From JAGNKE01 sp964583335 (lineage in GTDB: Bacteria > Pseudomonadota > Alphaproteobacteria > Micavibrionales > Micavibrionaceae): DNA of 64,000 nt. This document shows, one piece after another, positions 1 to 8,404 of the stretch (position 1 is the stretch's first letter; each line of letters starts with the position of its first letter). The notes below the pieces were generated by a model. The model ran no database searches. It was not told the origin of the DNA and worked only from the letters and a program-made list of their open reading frames with translations. A program made the translations under genes and the position numbers. The stretch is from NCBI GenBank assembly GCA_964583335.1, contig CAZOVG010000004.1, positions 186,001 to 250,000 on the forward strand, written 5' to 3'.

Positions 1-986
1 CGCTCTTCCATCAAGGGTTCATAGAAATCTATGACATCTTCGGCGATATTCGATAAGTCGATATCAGTGAAGCGGCTTCTTTGCTTCTCGTTTTCTATAC
101 GTGCGATGCGGAGCAGGGCGTTGAAAGTGTTTAGCATTTGATCTGCTTCAGACAGAAGATCTTCTATTTTATCAAGACTTTCTTTATCGTTTTTTATGGT
201 TTCTGCAGATTTTAGGCTTTCCAGATTGTGACGCAGACGCGTAAGGGGTGTGCGCAAATCATGCGCTATATTGTCCGAGACGCGTCTTACCCCTTGCATA
301 AGGCCTTCGATCCGGTCGAGCAGCGTATTTAAGATTCCGGCCATGTTACTTAAATCATCCCAATGCCAGCGAACATCAACGCGCCTGGTTAAATCACCGG
401 TCGTGATAATTCCATACGCGGTTTTGGCAATATTGTTTGTACCGTCCACGACAAAGCGGCTGATCATGTAACTTACAATCACGACAATAACCATCAGGGC
501 TATGCTTACGAGGCTCAGAAACTGCATAAACTCGAACTCTTCTGAGACGTCTGTTATATCTACGCCCACAAGAAGCTTTCGGTCGTCTTCAAAGGAATGA
601 ATTCGGGCCGCGTATTTCTTGGCGCGCTCGACATGTTCAAACAGGATTGTTCCCTCGGCTAAAAGGGAGATTTCTTCAGGAAGGTATTGGGGTTTTTCCT
701 TTTCGCTCATAAATATTGCATAGACGCGACTTTCATCCGCCTCGGCTTTATTCAGGTATTTTTGTAAGGCGTCATTCTGATCGAGCAAAGTCAAAAGCCG
801 GATTTCACTTTCAATGACCTGCTCAGTTCCGTAGACGAAGTGGCCCCTTTGGAAATAGTAGCCAAAATAGCCCATAACGATGACGGCTGTGCCGCAAAGA
901 AGCGTAAAAAGAAGCGCCATCTGAAAGCTTGAGCTGCTGGCGTATTTTCTTCTGGGGGGGCGGCTAGAAAGTGTTGTCATGGTCAT
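1..986 (-). CDS. Sensor histidine kinase, C-terminus cut by window edge
   Basis: Inner-membrane sensor kinase that would autophosphorylate on His and pass phosphate to the regulator encoded just upstream. The frame is open from an ATG at 986 (or the in-frame ATG at 980) to the window edge. It shows an N-terminal membrane segment around residues 20-40, a periplasmic stretch of roughly 100 residues, a second membrane segment, a HAMP-like region and an H-box containing NIAHDLRTPLTRLR. The ATPase domain lies outside the window. The start overlaps the end of the regulator gene by 17-23 bp, so the two are probably translated together. The ligand cannot be inferred; the layout resembles small OmpR-linked kinases of the QseC/CusS kind. 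Confidence 0.9.
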   Translation of the reverse strand, partial: MTMTTLSSRPPRRKYASSSSFQMALLFTLLCGTAVIVMGYFGYYFQRGHFVYGTEQVIESEIRLLTLLDQNDALQKYLNKAEADESRVYAIFMSEKEKPQYLPEEISLLAEGTILFEHVERAKKYAARIHSFEDDRKLLVGVDITDVSEEFEFMQFLSLVSIALMVIVVIVSYMISRFVVDGTNNIAKTAYGIITTGDLTRRVDVRWHWDDLSNMAGILNTLLDRIEGLMQGVRRVSDNIAHDLRTPLTRLRHNLESLKSAETIKNDKESLDKIEDLLSEADQMLNTFNALLRIARIENEKQRSRFTDIDLSNIAEDVIDFYEPLMEE

Positions 987-1650
987 CGATTATGTAGCCG
1001 GCGCCGCGTACTGTTCGGATTAAGGGTTTTTTGAACCCTTTGTCGATTTTTGAGCGCAGGCGGCTTATATGGACGTCAATCACGTTTGTCTGAGGGTCGA
1101 AGTGGTAATCCCATATATTTTCCAGAAGCATCGTGCGGGTGACGACCTGCCCCTTAAGACGCATCAGGTATTCGAGAAGGTTGAATTCTCGGGTCAGTAA
1201 TTCGATTGTTTTGCCCGCGCGCATCACTTTGCGGCCAAGCAGGTCCATCTCCAGATCTGCTACGGCCAGCCGAGTCTCCGCGGTTGCCTTCGTGCTGCGG
1301 CGATTCAGCACCTCGAGGCGCGCTATGAGTTCCTGAAACGCGAACGGTTTGACCAGATAGTCATCGCCCCCTGCTTTCAGGCCTTTGACACGATCATCGA
1401 CCTCGCCTAAGGCGCTGAGTATTAATATCGGGGTGTGATTTCCTGCTCCCCTTAAGGTTTTTAAGATGGTTAGGCCATCGAGCTCAGGAAGCATGCGGTC
1501 CACAACAATGACATCATACTTTTCAGTTGTCGCAAGAAAAAGGCCGTCGCTGCCAGTGTCTGCAATGTGGCATGCATGACCTTCCTGCTTGAGTCCCTTT
1601 TTTATGTATGACGAGACCTTTGGGTCGTCTTCTATAATTAAGACTTTCAT
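964..1650 (-). CDS. OmpR/PhoB-family response regulator
   Basis: DNA-binding response regulator of 228 residues. The receiver domain begins MKVLIIEDD, with the acidic pocket at Glu7-Asp8-Asp9, the phosphoacceptor Asp51 in VVDRMLP and the conserved Lys of the LVKPFAF motif. A winged-helix domain follows (about residues 125-225) and ends in RTVRGAGYII, the typical wing signature. It is the first gene of the pair and its 3' end overlaps the kinase gene. It probably controls its own operon and nearby envelope genes, but no target site was recognised. Family assignment is secure; the specific regulon is unknown. Confidence 0.94.
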   Translation of the reverse strand: MKVLIIEDDPKVSSYIKKGLKQEGHACHIADTGSDGLFLATTEKYDVIVVDRMLPELDGLTILKTLRGAGNHTPILILSALGEVDDRVKGLKAGGDDYLVKPFAFQELIARLEVLNRRSTKATAETRLAVADLEMDLLGRKVMRAGKTIELLTREFNLLEYLMRLKGQVVTRTMLLENIWDYHFDPQTNVIDVHISRLRSKIDKGFKKPLIRTVRGAGYIIDDHDNTF

Positions 1651-1748
1651 AGGCTTCTTGAATGCTTCGGTTTCACCGGTTTTATATACCTGTGTCGTAT
1701 ACTAAAGGCATTCTTTGAGAAGATATAGCGGGGTTTTAGCGTCCGTGG

Positions 1749-1958
1749 TTAGTCTGAACCGCCTGGGCCATCAATTTTGCTATCTTTACTGGATTGCAAA
1801 TGGTTGGTCATAAAGTTGGCGTAAATTCCAGCGTTACTCAATTTTTCAATTGCGCCGGGAGCTTTCGCTATCGCACCGGTCAGATTTCCAGCGAAACGCG
1901 CGCAACTCGAAGTCACATTTGCAAACGTTGAGGTGAGGATTGCGGCTAAAGGCATCAT
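1749..1958 (-). CDS. Small hypothetical protein (69 aa)
   Basis: Unrecognised small protein. The N-terminus is hydrophobic and Ala/Thr-rich, with a single Cys near residue 19; the tail is polar and ends GPGGSD. Support for translation: an AGGGG Shine-Dalgarno lies 7 nt before the ATG at 1958, and a promoter-like pair sits further upstream in an AT-rich spacer. It could be a weakly exported or membrane-associated peptide. It lies between rppH and the two-component genes, all on the same strand. No function is proposed. Confidence 0.5.
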   Translation of the reverse strand: MMPLAAILTSTFANVTSSCARFAGNLTGAIAKAPGAIEKLSNAGIYANFMTNHLQSSKDSKIDGPGGSD

Positions 1959-2022
1959 GATATTACCCCTGTTTCTTAAAAACTGTTATTTTATTTTATA
2001 TATTTTTTTATATAATTTCACA

Positions 2023-2051
2023 CCTTTACATGCGATCTATTGTTTTGTCAA
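2023..2051 (-). promoter_or_regulatory. Candidate sigma-70 promoter for the 69-aa gene
   Basis: On the minus strand a perfect TTGACA (2046-2051) is followed after 17 nt by TAAAGG (2023-2028). It lies in the AT-rich gap between rppH and the small gene at 1749-1958. The -35 is strong and the -10 weak, so this is tentative. Confidence 0.35.
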
Positions 2052-2103
2052 ACTTTTTTGTCTTTGGTGCAAGCTGAAACCTTGTATAAATTTTACTTGG
2101 ATA

Positions 2104-2595
2104 TCATTTTTGAGGAATATCTGAAAACATTTCAATAACTTGGCGGTAAGTTTCGCGCTTGAATGGCACAATCAGTTCGATCGTGTCCTGTAACTTGACC
2201 CATTGCCAGTTTGAGAATTCCGGAGGCTCGTGAGCGGCTAAGTTTATGTCCTGATCGTGCCCGCAGAACCTTGCGGCTATCCAGGTTTGTTCCTGTCCTC
2301 TGTAAGTCCCGTTCCAGAGCTTGCTGCGTGTTGGTTCGGGCAGGTCATAACGCAATTTTTTGTCAGATATCCGGATGATTTCGGCTTTATCTGTGCCTAT
2401 TTCTTCCCTGAGTTCACGAAGTGCGGCGACTTTTATCTCTTCGTCAGCATCAATGCCCCCCTGCGGCATCTGCCAGGCACCGGGTGTGTCAATGCGTTCT
2501 CCGACGAAGACGCGGCCTTCCTTATTGAACAAAAGAATGCCCACGCATGGGCGGTATGGTAACAAGCTTTTATCCGGTGCATCTTGGTCGTTCAT
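2104..2595 (-). CDS. rppH: RNA pyrophosphohydrolase (Nudix hydrolase)
   Basis: Removes pyrophosphate from the 5' triphosphate end of mRNA, which starts RNase E-dependent decay. The 163-residue length fits the family. The N-terminus has the family YRPCVGILLFN strand, and a complete Nudix box spans residues 46-68 (GGIDADEE...RELREEIG) with all metal-binding glutamates. It lies 33 bp downstream of the divergent polysaccharide deacetylase gene and is probably the last gene of the envC-ctpA-deacetylase run, an arrangement I recall from many alphaproteobacteria. Confidence 0.95.
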   Translation of the reverse strand: MNDQDAPDKSLLPYRPCVGILLFNKEGRVFVGERIDTPGAWQMPQGGIDADEEIKVAALRELREEIGTDKAEIIRISDKKLRYDLPEPTRSKLWNGTYRGQEQTWIAARFCGHDQDINLAAHEPPEFSNWQWVKLQDTIELIVPFKRETYRQVIEMFSDIPQK

Positions 2596-2628
2596 GGCGA
2601 TTTGTTTCGTCTGTACGCAAGCTTGTGG

Positions 2629-3804
2629 CTAGCGGATCGTCCCGGCTGGCGTATTTGGGCTATGCTCTGGTTCCGCATGATCTGCGGACTCCAGTGCATG
2701 TGGTTGAATTTGTTCCGTGCTGCGAACCGATACAGGCGTTATCGTATCACCTTTTTGCAATTCGGCGATTGCGGAGACCGGAACCAAAGTCATTCCCCGG
2801 CCTTCCAGAGTTTTTGTCCAGAGTTCCAGCATTTTTATGGTTTGCGGCCAAGGCGGCACAATTCCGAGAGCGTAGCCCTTTTGACGCGCCACCTGTTCAA
2901 ATCGGTCAAACGAGTTTTCGCCTTGCGCTCTATATATCCATTGTTCAGCCTGAAGATAGGGCATTCCGGCGTTGAGCGCCACACCCTGAAGGTAATCTTT
3001 GGCTGCGGGATTGAGCTCTAAATAGGCCAGTCCGCGCTCCAAACCCTCTTTGAACACGCCTCGCAAAGGCTTCTGAGCCATCAGAAACGATTCGTCATTA
3101 AAGCTTGCCAGGCCGGCATATCCCGTTGTTCTCGCCATACTCCAGTATAGCTTGCCCTTTGCTGTTTCCATGTCCTCACGGATAAGGAGGGCGGCAGGGC
3201 CAGGGTCGGTGTAGCGGATGTTTTTGTTTTCAACGGGTATATTCAACCAGGACTCGTGTCCTTTCCGACGTGCCAACTCTCGCCATGTTTCAGGAGATTG
3301 CGCATAGGGGGAGAGCAAGAACGAAACTTCCGGGGGGAGCAATTCAAGCGCGATTTTGGCATTTTTGGGGGAAAGGCCGATGTCGGTTACAAGAATCGCG
3401 ACGGGCGTCTTGTCTTGGGGAAACGCGGTGAGCGGTCTTTTATAAGCTTGGAAGCTCGTCAGGCGGTCATGCGACCTGATTATCGGCAGTTTCCCGTAGT
3501 CCGTTTGCTCAACCAACCCAGACAAGGGCGATTTTATTAATGCACCTTCCGGAGCCGGATCCTCTTGCGGTGCTTCGCGGGCGCTTTCATTATCGCCCAA
3601 GAGGGCGGCTGATTGCGTTTCTTCGGCTGAAATGAGCATGATCTTATGGCTGGCCAGCCTAGATTCCAGCTGCTCTAAAGTTGAGCCTGCGAAAAAAAAA
3701 GCATAGAGCAGCAACGAAAGGTATAGGAAGACAACGATTCCCAGACCGATTCCCAGAGAGCGTAGATCAAGTTCTCCCGGCATCCTGATTTGAGGAATGT
3801 TCAC
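2629..3804 (-). CDS. Divergent polysaccharide deacetylase family protein (YibQ-like)
   Basis: A 391-residue protein anchored by one N-terminal membrane helix (about residues 18-40, GIGLGIVVFLYLSLLLYAFF), then a polar linker and a periplasmic domain of the divergent polysaccharide deacetylase type. The segments VAILVTDIGLSPKNAKIALE, LPPEVSFLLSPYA and GHESWLNIPVE match the usual blocks of this family. Ser or Asn stands where classical NodB enzymes have metal-binding His, so activity is uncertain. It lies 18 bp after ctpA and before rppH. Relatives sit beside envC and ctpA in proteobacteria, which suggests a role in cell-wall or envelope maturation; that role is inferred from context. Confidence 0.85.
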   Translation of the reverse strand: MNIPQIRMPGELDLRSLGIGLGIVVFLYLSLLLYAFFFAGSTLEQLESRLASHKIMLISAEETQSAALLGDNESAREAPQEDPAPEGALIKSPLSGLVEQTDYGKLPIIRSHDRLTSFQAYKRPLTAFPQDKTPVAILVTDIGLSPKNAKIALELLPPEVSFLLSPYAQSPETWRELARRKGHESWLNIPVENKNIRYTDPGPAALLIREDMETAKGKLYWSMARTTGYAGLASFNDESFLMAQKPLRGVFKEGLERGLAYLELNPAAKDYLQGVALNAGMPYLQAEQWIYRAQGENSFDRFEQVARQKGYALGIVPPWPQTIKMLELWTKTLEGRGMTLVPVSAIAELQKGDTITPVSVRSTEQIQPHALESADHAEPEHSPNTPAGTIR

Positions 3805-3822
3805 CTTGGGTTTATCTCCATC

Positions 3823-5247
3823 TTACGGTTTGGCTTCACCGTTCGTCGGACCGTTTTCAGGCTTTTTGTATAGGGACAGACCGCTGAGCAGGTCTAAAGC
3901 CCGTGAAAGCTGATAGTCGGTCATTTCATCCGTGTTTTCGCTGCCGTTGGCTGCGCCCGCTTCAGCAGGCTTGGCCTTATCACCTTGAGTTGCGGCTGCA
4001 GGTTTAGGCGGTTGCACGGGTTTTGCTTTGTCCGCGGTTGGTAAATTATCGTCCTTCTTATCCAGTGCGCCGTGAAGGTCGGATTCGCGTATCCGCGAGG
4101 ACTTTAAGGATTCGACACGTGCCTGCTCGACAATGATGTCGGGCTCGATGCCCGTTGCCTGAATAGAGCGTCCGGACGGGGTGTAGTATCTTGCCGTCGT
4201 CAGGCGCATGGCGCCGTGGCCGGGCAGGGGAATAACGGTTTGCACAGAACCTTTGCCGAAAGATTTTGTACCTAGAAGGATGCCGCGTTTATGGTCTTGC
4301 AGCGCTCCTGCTACAATTTCGGAGGCAGAGGCTGAACCGCTGTTGATGAGCACAACTATCGGCAGGCCGTTGGTCAAATCGCCCGGCGTTGAATTGTCGC
4401 GCTTTGTGTCGTCTTCATGACGACCGCGCGTTGAGACGATTTCTCCGTTATCGAGAAACGCGTCTGAAACGGCGATTGCTTGCTCGAGAAGGCCGCCGGG
4501 ATTATTACGGAGGTCGATCACGTAACCGATCAGTTTATCGCCGAGTTGCTTCTTGATGTCTTCGATCGCAGCTTTCAAACCTTCCTCTGTGTTTGAGCTG
4601 AATTGGGTTACCCTGATGTACCCTGCATTTCCTTCGATCCGATGGCGAACGCTTTTGATATTGATGACATCGCGCGTGAGGGTCACGCTCATGGGCGCTT
4701 CCATATTTTCGCGGTGAATTTCGAGGTCGATCGTGGTGCCAACTTTGCCGCGCATCATTTTTACCGCGTCGCTCAATGTCAGGCCCATGACGGCTTCACC
4801 GTCAATTTTTACGATATAGTCGCCGGATTGGATTCCTGCGCGGAAGGCCGGCGTGTCGTCTATAGGCGTTACGACCTTAACGAGGCCGTTTTCCATCGTG
4901 ACCTCAATTCCGAGACCGCCAAACTGACCGCGAGTCTCCACCTTCATTTCGTTATAGCGTTCTTCATTCAAATAGGATGAATGCGGGTCGAGGCTTGAAA
5001 GCATTCCGTTGACCGCGTATTCGATCAGTTCCTTGTCGGCAACTTCCTCGACATATTGTGCGCGGACACGTTCGAACACATCTCCGAAGAGGTTGAGATA
5101 TTTGTAGGTTTCGCTAAAGCTCTTGTCGTCTTTCTTTTCGATCCCGGCCGTGCGCGGCTCTTCCTGCGCGATGGCTTTGTAGCCTATAGCGGAAGTCATC
5201 AGGAGGGTTGTTCCCAGAAGAATTTTGGTCAGTTTTTTAGCGTTCAC
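3823..5247 (-). CDS. ctpA: C-terminal processing peptidase, S41 family
   Basis: Periplasmic serine protease of 474 residues. A signal sequence covers about residues 1-27, ending before EEPRTAG. A PDZ domain (about 105-185) carries FGGLGIEVTMENG, and the S41 catalytic domain follows. The Ser/Lys dyad is visible as Ser307 in INSGSASASE and Lys332 in KSFGKGSVQ. The C-terminal tail (about 395-474) is Lys/Pro/Ala-rich and of low complexity. It lies between the EnvC-like gene and the deacetylase gene on the same strand. Family members trim periplasmic proteins and murein hydrolases; substrates here are unknown. Confidence 0.95.
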   Translation of the reverse strand: MNAKKLTKILLGTTLLMTSAIGYKAIAQEEPRTAGIEKKDDKSFSETYKYLNLFGDVFERVRAQYVEEVADKELIEYAVNGMLSSLDPHSSYLNEERYNEMKVETRGQFGGLGIEVTMENGLVKVVTPIDDTPAFRAGIQSGDYIVKIDGEAVMGLTLSDAVKMMRGKVGTTIDLEIHRENMEAPMSVTLTRDVINIKSVRHRIEGNAGYIRVTQFSSNTEEGLKAAIEDIKKQLGDKLIGYVIDLRNNPGGLLEQAIAVSDAFLDNGEIVSTRGRHEDDTKRDNSTPGDLTNGLPIVVLINSGSASASEIVAGALQDHKRGILLGTKSFGKGSVQTVIPLPGHGAMRLTTARYYTPSGRSIQATGIEPDIIVEQARVESLKSSRIRESDLHGALDKKDDNLPTADKAKPVQPPKPAAATQGDKAKPAEAGAANGSENTDEMTDYQLSRALDLLSGLSLYKKPENGPTNGEAKP

Positions 5248-5288
5248 AGTTCAAGGTCCTTGGTCTGTATGCGTGGCGCCCGTGTCAT

Positions 5289-6572
5289 TTAACTCAATTC
5301 AGAAAATACTACAGAAGGGTTCACGGGCTGTCCGTTCTGCCGCAGTTCATAGTATAGCCTAGGGCGGGCAGAACCAGCAGGTTCGGGGAGTAGTCCTAGA
5401 GGTTCCCCCGAAGAAACGGACTGCCCTACAACCGCGTTGATTTTGCCCATACCGGCTACGAGGCTGTGATAGCCTTTGACGTGTTCAATAATAATCAGAT
5501 TTCCGTAGCGTTTAAAAGCCCCGGCGAACTGTATTTTTCCATCTATGGGCGCCAGAACCATAGCGCCGGGTCGGCCTTCGATCGATAAACCGTTGCTGAT
5601 TGCCCCTAGATCGTCCTTTTCCTGGTATCGCGTGCGAATAATTCCCGAGATCGGTAATTGGGCTGTGGTTATTCGCCCGGCAGGCGCGGGGACCTGCTTT
5701 TTGCGCGGCTCAGGCTTGGCTGGCGGTTTTACGCCCGTTTGCATCTGTATTGCGGCCAATTTTCGTTCGGCCTCCAGTCTTTCTCGCTCCCGCTCACGTT
5801 CTTTTTCCTCTTGTTTGATTCTATCCTTCTCAAGGCGTGCGACCAAGTCTTCGAGGTTTTTGGATTGCAGCGAAAGCCGCTGGATTTCTGCTTCACGCGC
5901 GGCGATATCTTTGTGCGTTTTACGGAAAATCTCTTCGCGTTCAGCGACCAGTTTCTGAGTTTCGTTGTGGCGCTCTTGTAGTTTTGCGGATTCTTTGAGA
6001 AGGGACTCCTTACGTTCGGCCATCTTTATGCCAATTGTTTCAAGTTCTGCCAGTTTGTCTTTCAGGGCTAACGCCTCTTTTTGTATGTTGGATGTGATTT
6101 CGGCCATCAAGAGGGCGCTTTGCGCGGTTTCGTAAGGCGCGTCGGGGCGGGCGATCATCGCCTCAGGGGGCACGCGGCGCAGTCGCTCAAGGGCTAGGAT
6201 CAACCGGGAAAGGCTTACGCGATCCTGCTGAAGGTTCGTTTTTATGAGTTGTTGGCGGGCTTCGAGGGTCTGGATTTCCAATTCGTGATCGCGGATGGTT
6301 TCCTCGTGTTCGCGCAGGCGAGCAGCGGATTCGATTAGGCTGTCCTTGATTTTCGCGATTTCTAGGTTTTGCGCTTCGGCTTTTTGCTCCAACTCCTCCT
6401 TGAGTTTTTGTTCTGTCGTAAGCTTTTCGCGGTAGGTTTTGAGGGCTTCGGTTTTGCTCTTTGGGGTGGGGGCGGCCAGCGCGGGAAGGCTCAGCAGCCC
6501 TGCTGCCATAAAGGCACAGCAAGCTAAGCGCAGTGTTTTTATGATTTTTAGTGGTTGTTGGCGTATTTTCAT
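5289..6572 (-). CDS. envC: EnvC-like murein hydrolase activator (coiled coil plus degenerate LytM)
   Basis: Exported protein of 427 residues: signal peptide to about residue 33, long Glu/Lys/Arg-rich coiled coil to about 270, a Pro/Lys linker, then a C-terminal LytM/M23 domain (about 305-425). The zinc ligands of active M23 enzymes are missing: the first motif reads SNGLSIEG and the terminal HxH site reads RLYYELR. This matches EnvC, which activates amidases rather than cutting murein itself. It is located between rlmH and ctpA, as in many proteobacteria. No amidase partner is encoded in the window. Confidence 0.9.
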   Translation of the reverse strand: MKIRQQPLKIIKTLRLACCAFMAAGLLSLPALAAPTPKSKTEALKTYREKLTTEQKLKEELEQKAEAQNLEIAKIKDSLIESAARLREHEETIRDHELEIQTLEARQQLIKTNLQQDRVSLSRLILALERLRRVPPEAMIARPDAPYETAQSALLMAEITSNIQKEALALKDKLAELETIGIKMAERKESLLKESAKLQERHNETQKLVAEREEIFRKTHKDIAAREAEIQRLSLQSKNLEDLVARLEKDRIKQEEKERERERERLEAERKLAAIQMQTGVKPPAKPEPRKKQVPAPAGRITTAQLPISGIIRTRYQEKDDLGAISNGLSIEGRPGAMVLAPIDGKIQFAGAFKRYGNLIIIEHVKGYHSLVAGMGKINAVVGQSVSSGEPLGLLPEPAGSARPRLYYELRQNGQPVNPSVVFSELS

Positions 6573-6615
6573 ATTACGGCTGCCGTTTTACCGCCAGCCG
6601 AAAGCCAGGCCGGGG

Positions 6616-7074
6616 TTATTCCCTGTGATACGGATGCCCGGCCAGAATCTGCTGGGCCCTGTATATTTGCTCCAAAAGCATGATTCGCGCAAGCAGATGC
6701 GGCCAAGTTTGTTTTCCAAAACTCATTAGATGGTGAGCGCGTTCACGGACTGCAGGGGTCAGACCGTCGGCGCCGCCGATGACGAATTGGACCAACCCTG
6801 CCGATTCATCGCGGTAGCGGCCCAGAAGTGCCGCGAAATCTTGCGAACCCTGTGTCTTTCCGCGCTCATCGAGTGCGAATATGATGGCGCCGGGCGCAAG
6901 GTGCTTGAGGATTTTCTGTTCCTCTTCCGCCTGTGCGGCGGCGGGTTTCGTGTTGCGGGCTTCGATTTCGTGGATTGTGAGGGGCCATTTGATTCGTTTT
7001 GTATACTCCGCTCCCATGTCAGCGTATGGGCCTTTTTTGAGGCGGGCGACGGCTATGATTTCGATATTAAACAT
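6616..7074 (-). CDS. rlmH: 23S rRNA pseudouridine-1915 N3-methyltransferase
   Basis: SPOUT-class methyltransferase acting on helix 69 of 23S rRNA in assembled 70S ribosomes. The 152-residue length is typical. The SAM-binding knot motif FVIGGADGL and the family C-terminus LLEQIYRAQQILAGHPYH are both present. It follows rsfS by about 41 bp, the usual rsfS-rlmH pair, and precedes envC. Confidence 0.96.
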   Translation of the reverse strand: MFNIEIIAVARLKKGPYADMGAEYTKRIKWPLTIHEIEARNTKPAAAQAEEEQKILKHLAPGAIIFALDERGKTQGSQDFAALLGRYRDESAGLVQFVIGGADGLTPAVRERAHHLMSFGKQTWPHLLARIMLLEQIYRAQQILAGHPYHRE

Positions 7075-7115
7075 CGGCGAGTTTGTCTGTCAGACCTTTT
7101 AGTCTATAGCGCTGG

Positions 7116-7508
7116 TCAGGCGTGAACCTGTTGGCCGATCACGTCGAGGGGCGCATGGTGCGTCCACATTTTCTCGATGTTATAGAAGGCGCGGACTTCG
7201 GGCCGGAAGATATGGACGATGATATCGCCGGCATCCAGAACAACCCAGTCGGATTGGCCTAATCCTTCGATCCTTACGTGCTTCTGTCCGGCTTTTTCGA
7301 GTTTTTCCCTGACCTTTTCAGCCAAAGCGCTGACGTGACGGGTCGAGGAGCCGGAGGCTACGATGATATAGTCGGCCAGAGCCGAGCTTTCCTTCAGGGG
7401 GATGGTCACAATATCCAGAGCCTTATCCGCATCCAGAGATTTTTCGATGAGGACTTTAGCTTTTTCAGGGCTCAGCGCCCTGCGGGTCGTTTCCTTTTGA
7501 ATGGTCAA
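7116..7508 (-). CDS. rsfS: Ribosomal silencing factor RsfS
   Basis: Binds ribosomal protein L14 and blocks subunit joining when nutrients are scarce. The 130-residue product shows the family core: LDIVTIPL, ADYIIVASGSSTRHV and DWVVLDAGDIIVHIF. The start is odd. A stop codon lies a few codons upstream and no ATG or GTG is available; the only standard choice is TTG at 7508, just 2 nt after a GGGAG Shine-Dalgarno. An ATT two codons further on has the better spacing of 8 nt. Gene order nadD-rsfS-rlmH is normal. Confidence 0.94.
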   Translation of the reverse strand: MTIQKETTRRALSPEKAKVLIEKSLDADKALDIVTIPLKESSALADYIIVASGSSTRHVSALAEKVREKLEKAGQKHVRIEGLGQSDWVVLDAGDIIVHIFRPEVRAFYNIEKMWTHHAPLDVIGQQVHA

Positions 7509-7714
7509 TGCTCCCTTGCGTTGTTAAACCTTAAATCGTCTGCTGTTCAGGCAACAAAAAGACCGACCCCGAGGGATCAGCCCTTTTCAGACCAGAACAT
7601 GCGTATTTTCGGATGCGCCTGAAAACGCTCAGCTTCACGCTTTCCTGTCCTCCGTACTGTAAAATAAAAGGTTGTTTGCCTTCATACCTCTATTTTACAC
7701 CTAAGCCGAAGTTG

Positions 7715-7733
7715 AGGCAAAAGTCTTTTGCCT
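7715..7733. repeat. Perfect inverted repeat at the nadD 3' end
   Basis: The sequence AGGCAAAA-GTC-TTTTGCCT forms an 8-bp hairpin with a 3-nt loop that overlaps the nadD stop codon. No T-run follows on the minus strand, so it is more likely an mRNA stabilising or processing hairpin than a complete terminator. The nadD-rsfS gap (7509-7731) is otherwise without recognised features. Confidence 0.45.
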
Positions 7734-8385
7734 ACGGGGCGGAGGCGGCTTCGCCCCATCCCTCTAACATATTGTTTTTATTTCTTATTTCCGTTGAAGA
7801 TATGTTGATCATTTTCTTCTGCAAAAGCCAGTAGGAGACGCCCGGAACGAGGGGAACGGCGGCGCCGCGCTCGAGAATCTCATGGCGGTGGTTGGTCAAA
7901 AGGCGCTGCGGGCATCTCTGGGTCAGGGAGACGGCCGGGTGGCGCGTGATATGCAGCATGCAGATTTCCTTGATCAGAATACGCCAGTCGTTCCATTTAT
8001 GCAGGTTGAGGGCGTTGTCCATGCCCGTGATCCAGACGAAGTTCGTATTCGGGTAGGCTTTTTTCAGCCGCTGGACCGTGTGGAGGGTGATGTTGGTCTG
8101 GAGGGTGCGCTCGATATCCGTCACGACGATTTTGGGATGGCGGCGCGCCATTTCGTTACAGAGTTGGAAGCGTTGTTCGTACGGCAAAAGGGTGGATTGC
8201 TTTTTCAGCGGGTTGTGCGGCGTGACGATCCACCAGACCGCGTGAAGGTTCAGGCTGGCCAGCGCGATGCGCGAGATATGGATGTGGCCCTCGTGCGGGG
8301 GGTTGAACGAACCACCCAGCAGGCCGATCCGTAGATTCTTCCAACGGGGACCGTTTCGCAGGGTCGGGTTGGAGAAGATGGTCAT
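7732..8385 (-). CDS. nadD: Nicotinate-nucleotide adenylyltransferase
   Basis: Makes nicotinate adenine dinucleotide from nicotinate mononucleotide and ATP in NAD synthesis. The nucleotidyltransferase motif GLLGGSFNPPHEGHI is near the N-terminus and ISSTEIRNK near the C-terminus. I chose the ATG at 8385 (217 residues) because it gives the usual length; the frame stays open upstream to 8652 but that part is antisense-frame sequence inside proA. The gene begins 20 bp after the proA stop. Confidence 0.93.
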   Translation of the reverse strand: MTIFSNPTLRNGPRWKNLRIGLLGGSFNPPHEGHIHISRIALASLNLHAVWWIVTPHNPLKKQSTLLPYEQRFQLCNEMARRHPKIVVTDIERTLQTNITLHTVQRLKKAYPNTNFVWITGMDNALNLHKWNDWRILIKEICMLHITRHPAVSLTQRCPQRLLTNHRHEILERGAAVPLVPGVSYWLLQKKMINISSTEIRNKNNMLEGWGEAASAP

Positions 8386-8404
8386 GGCGGGATGCTGTCT
8401 TTCT

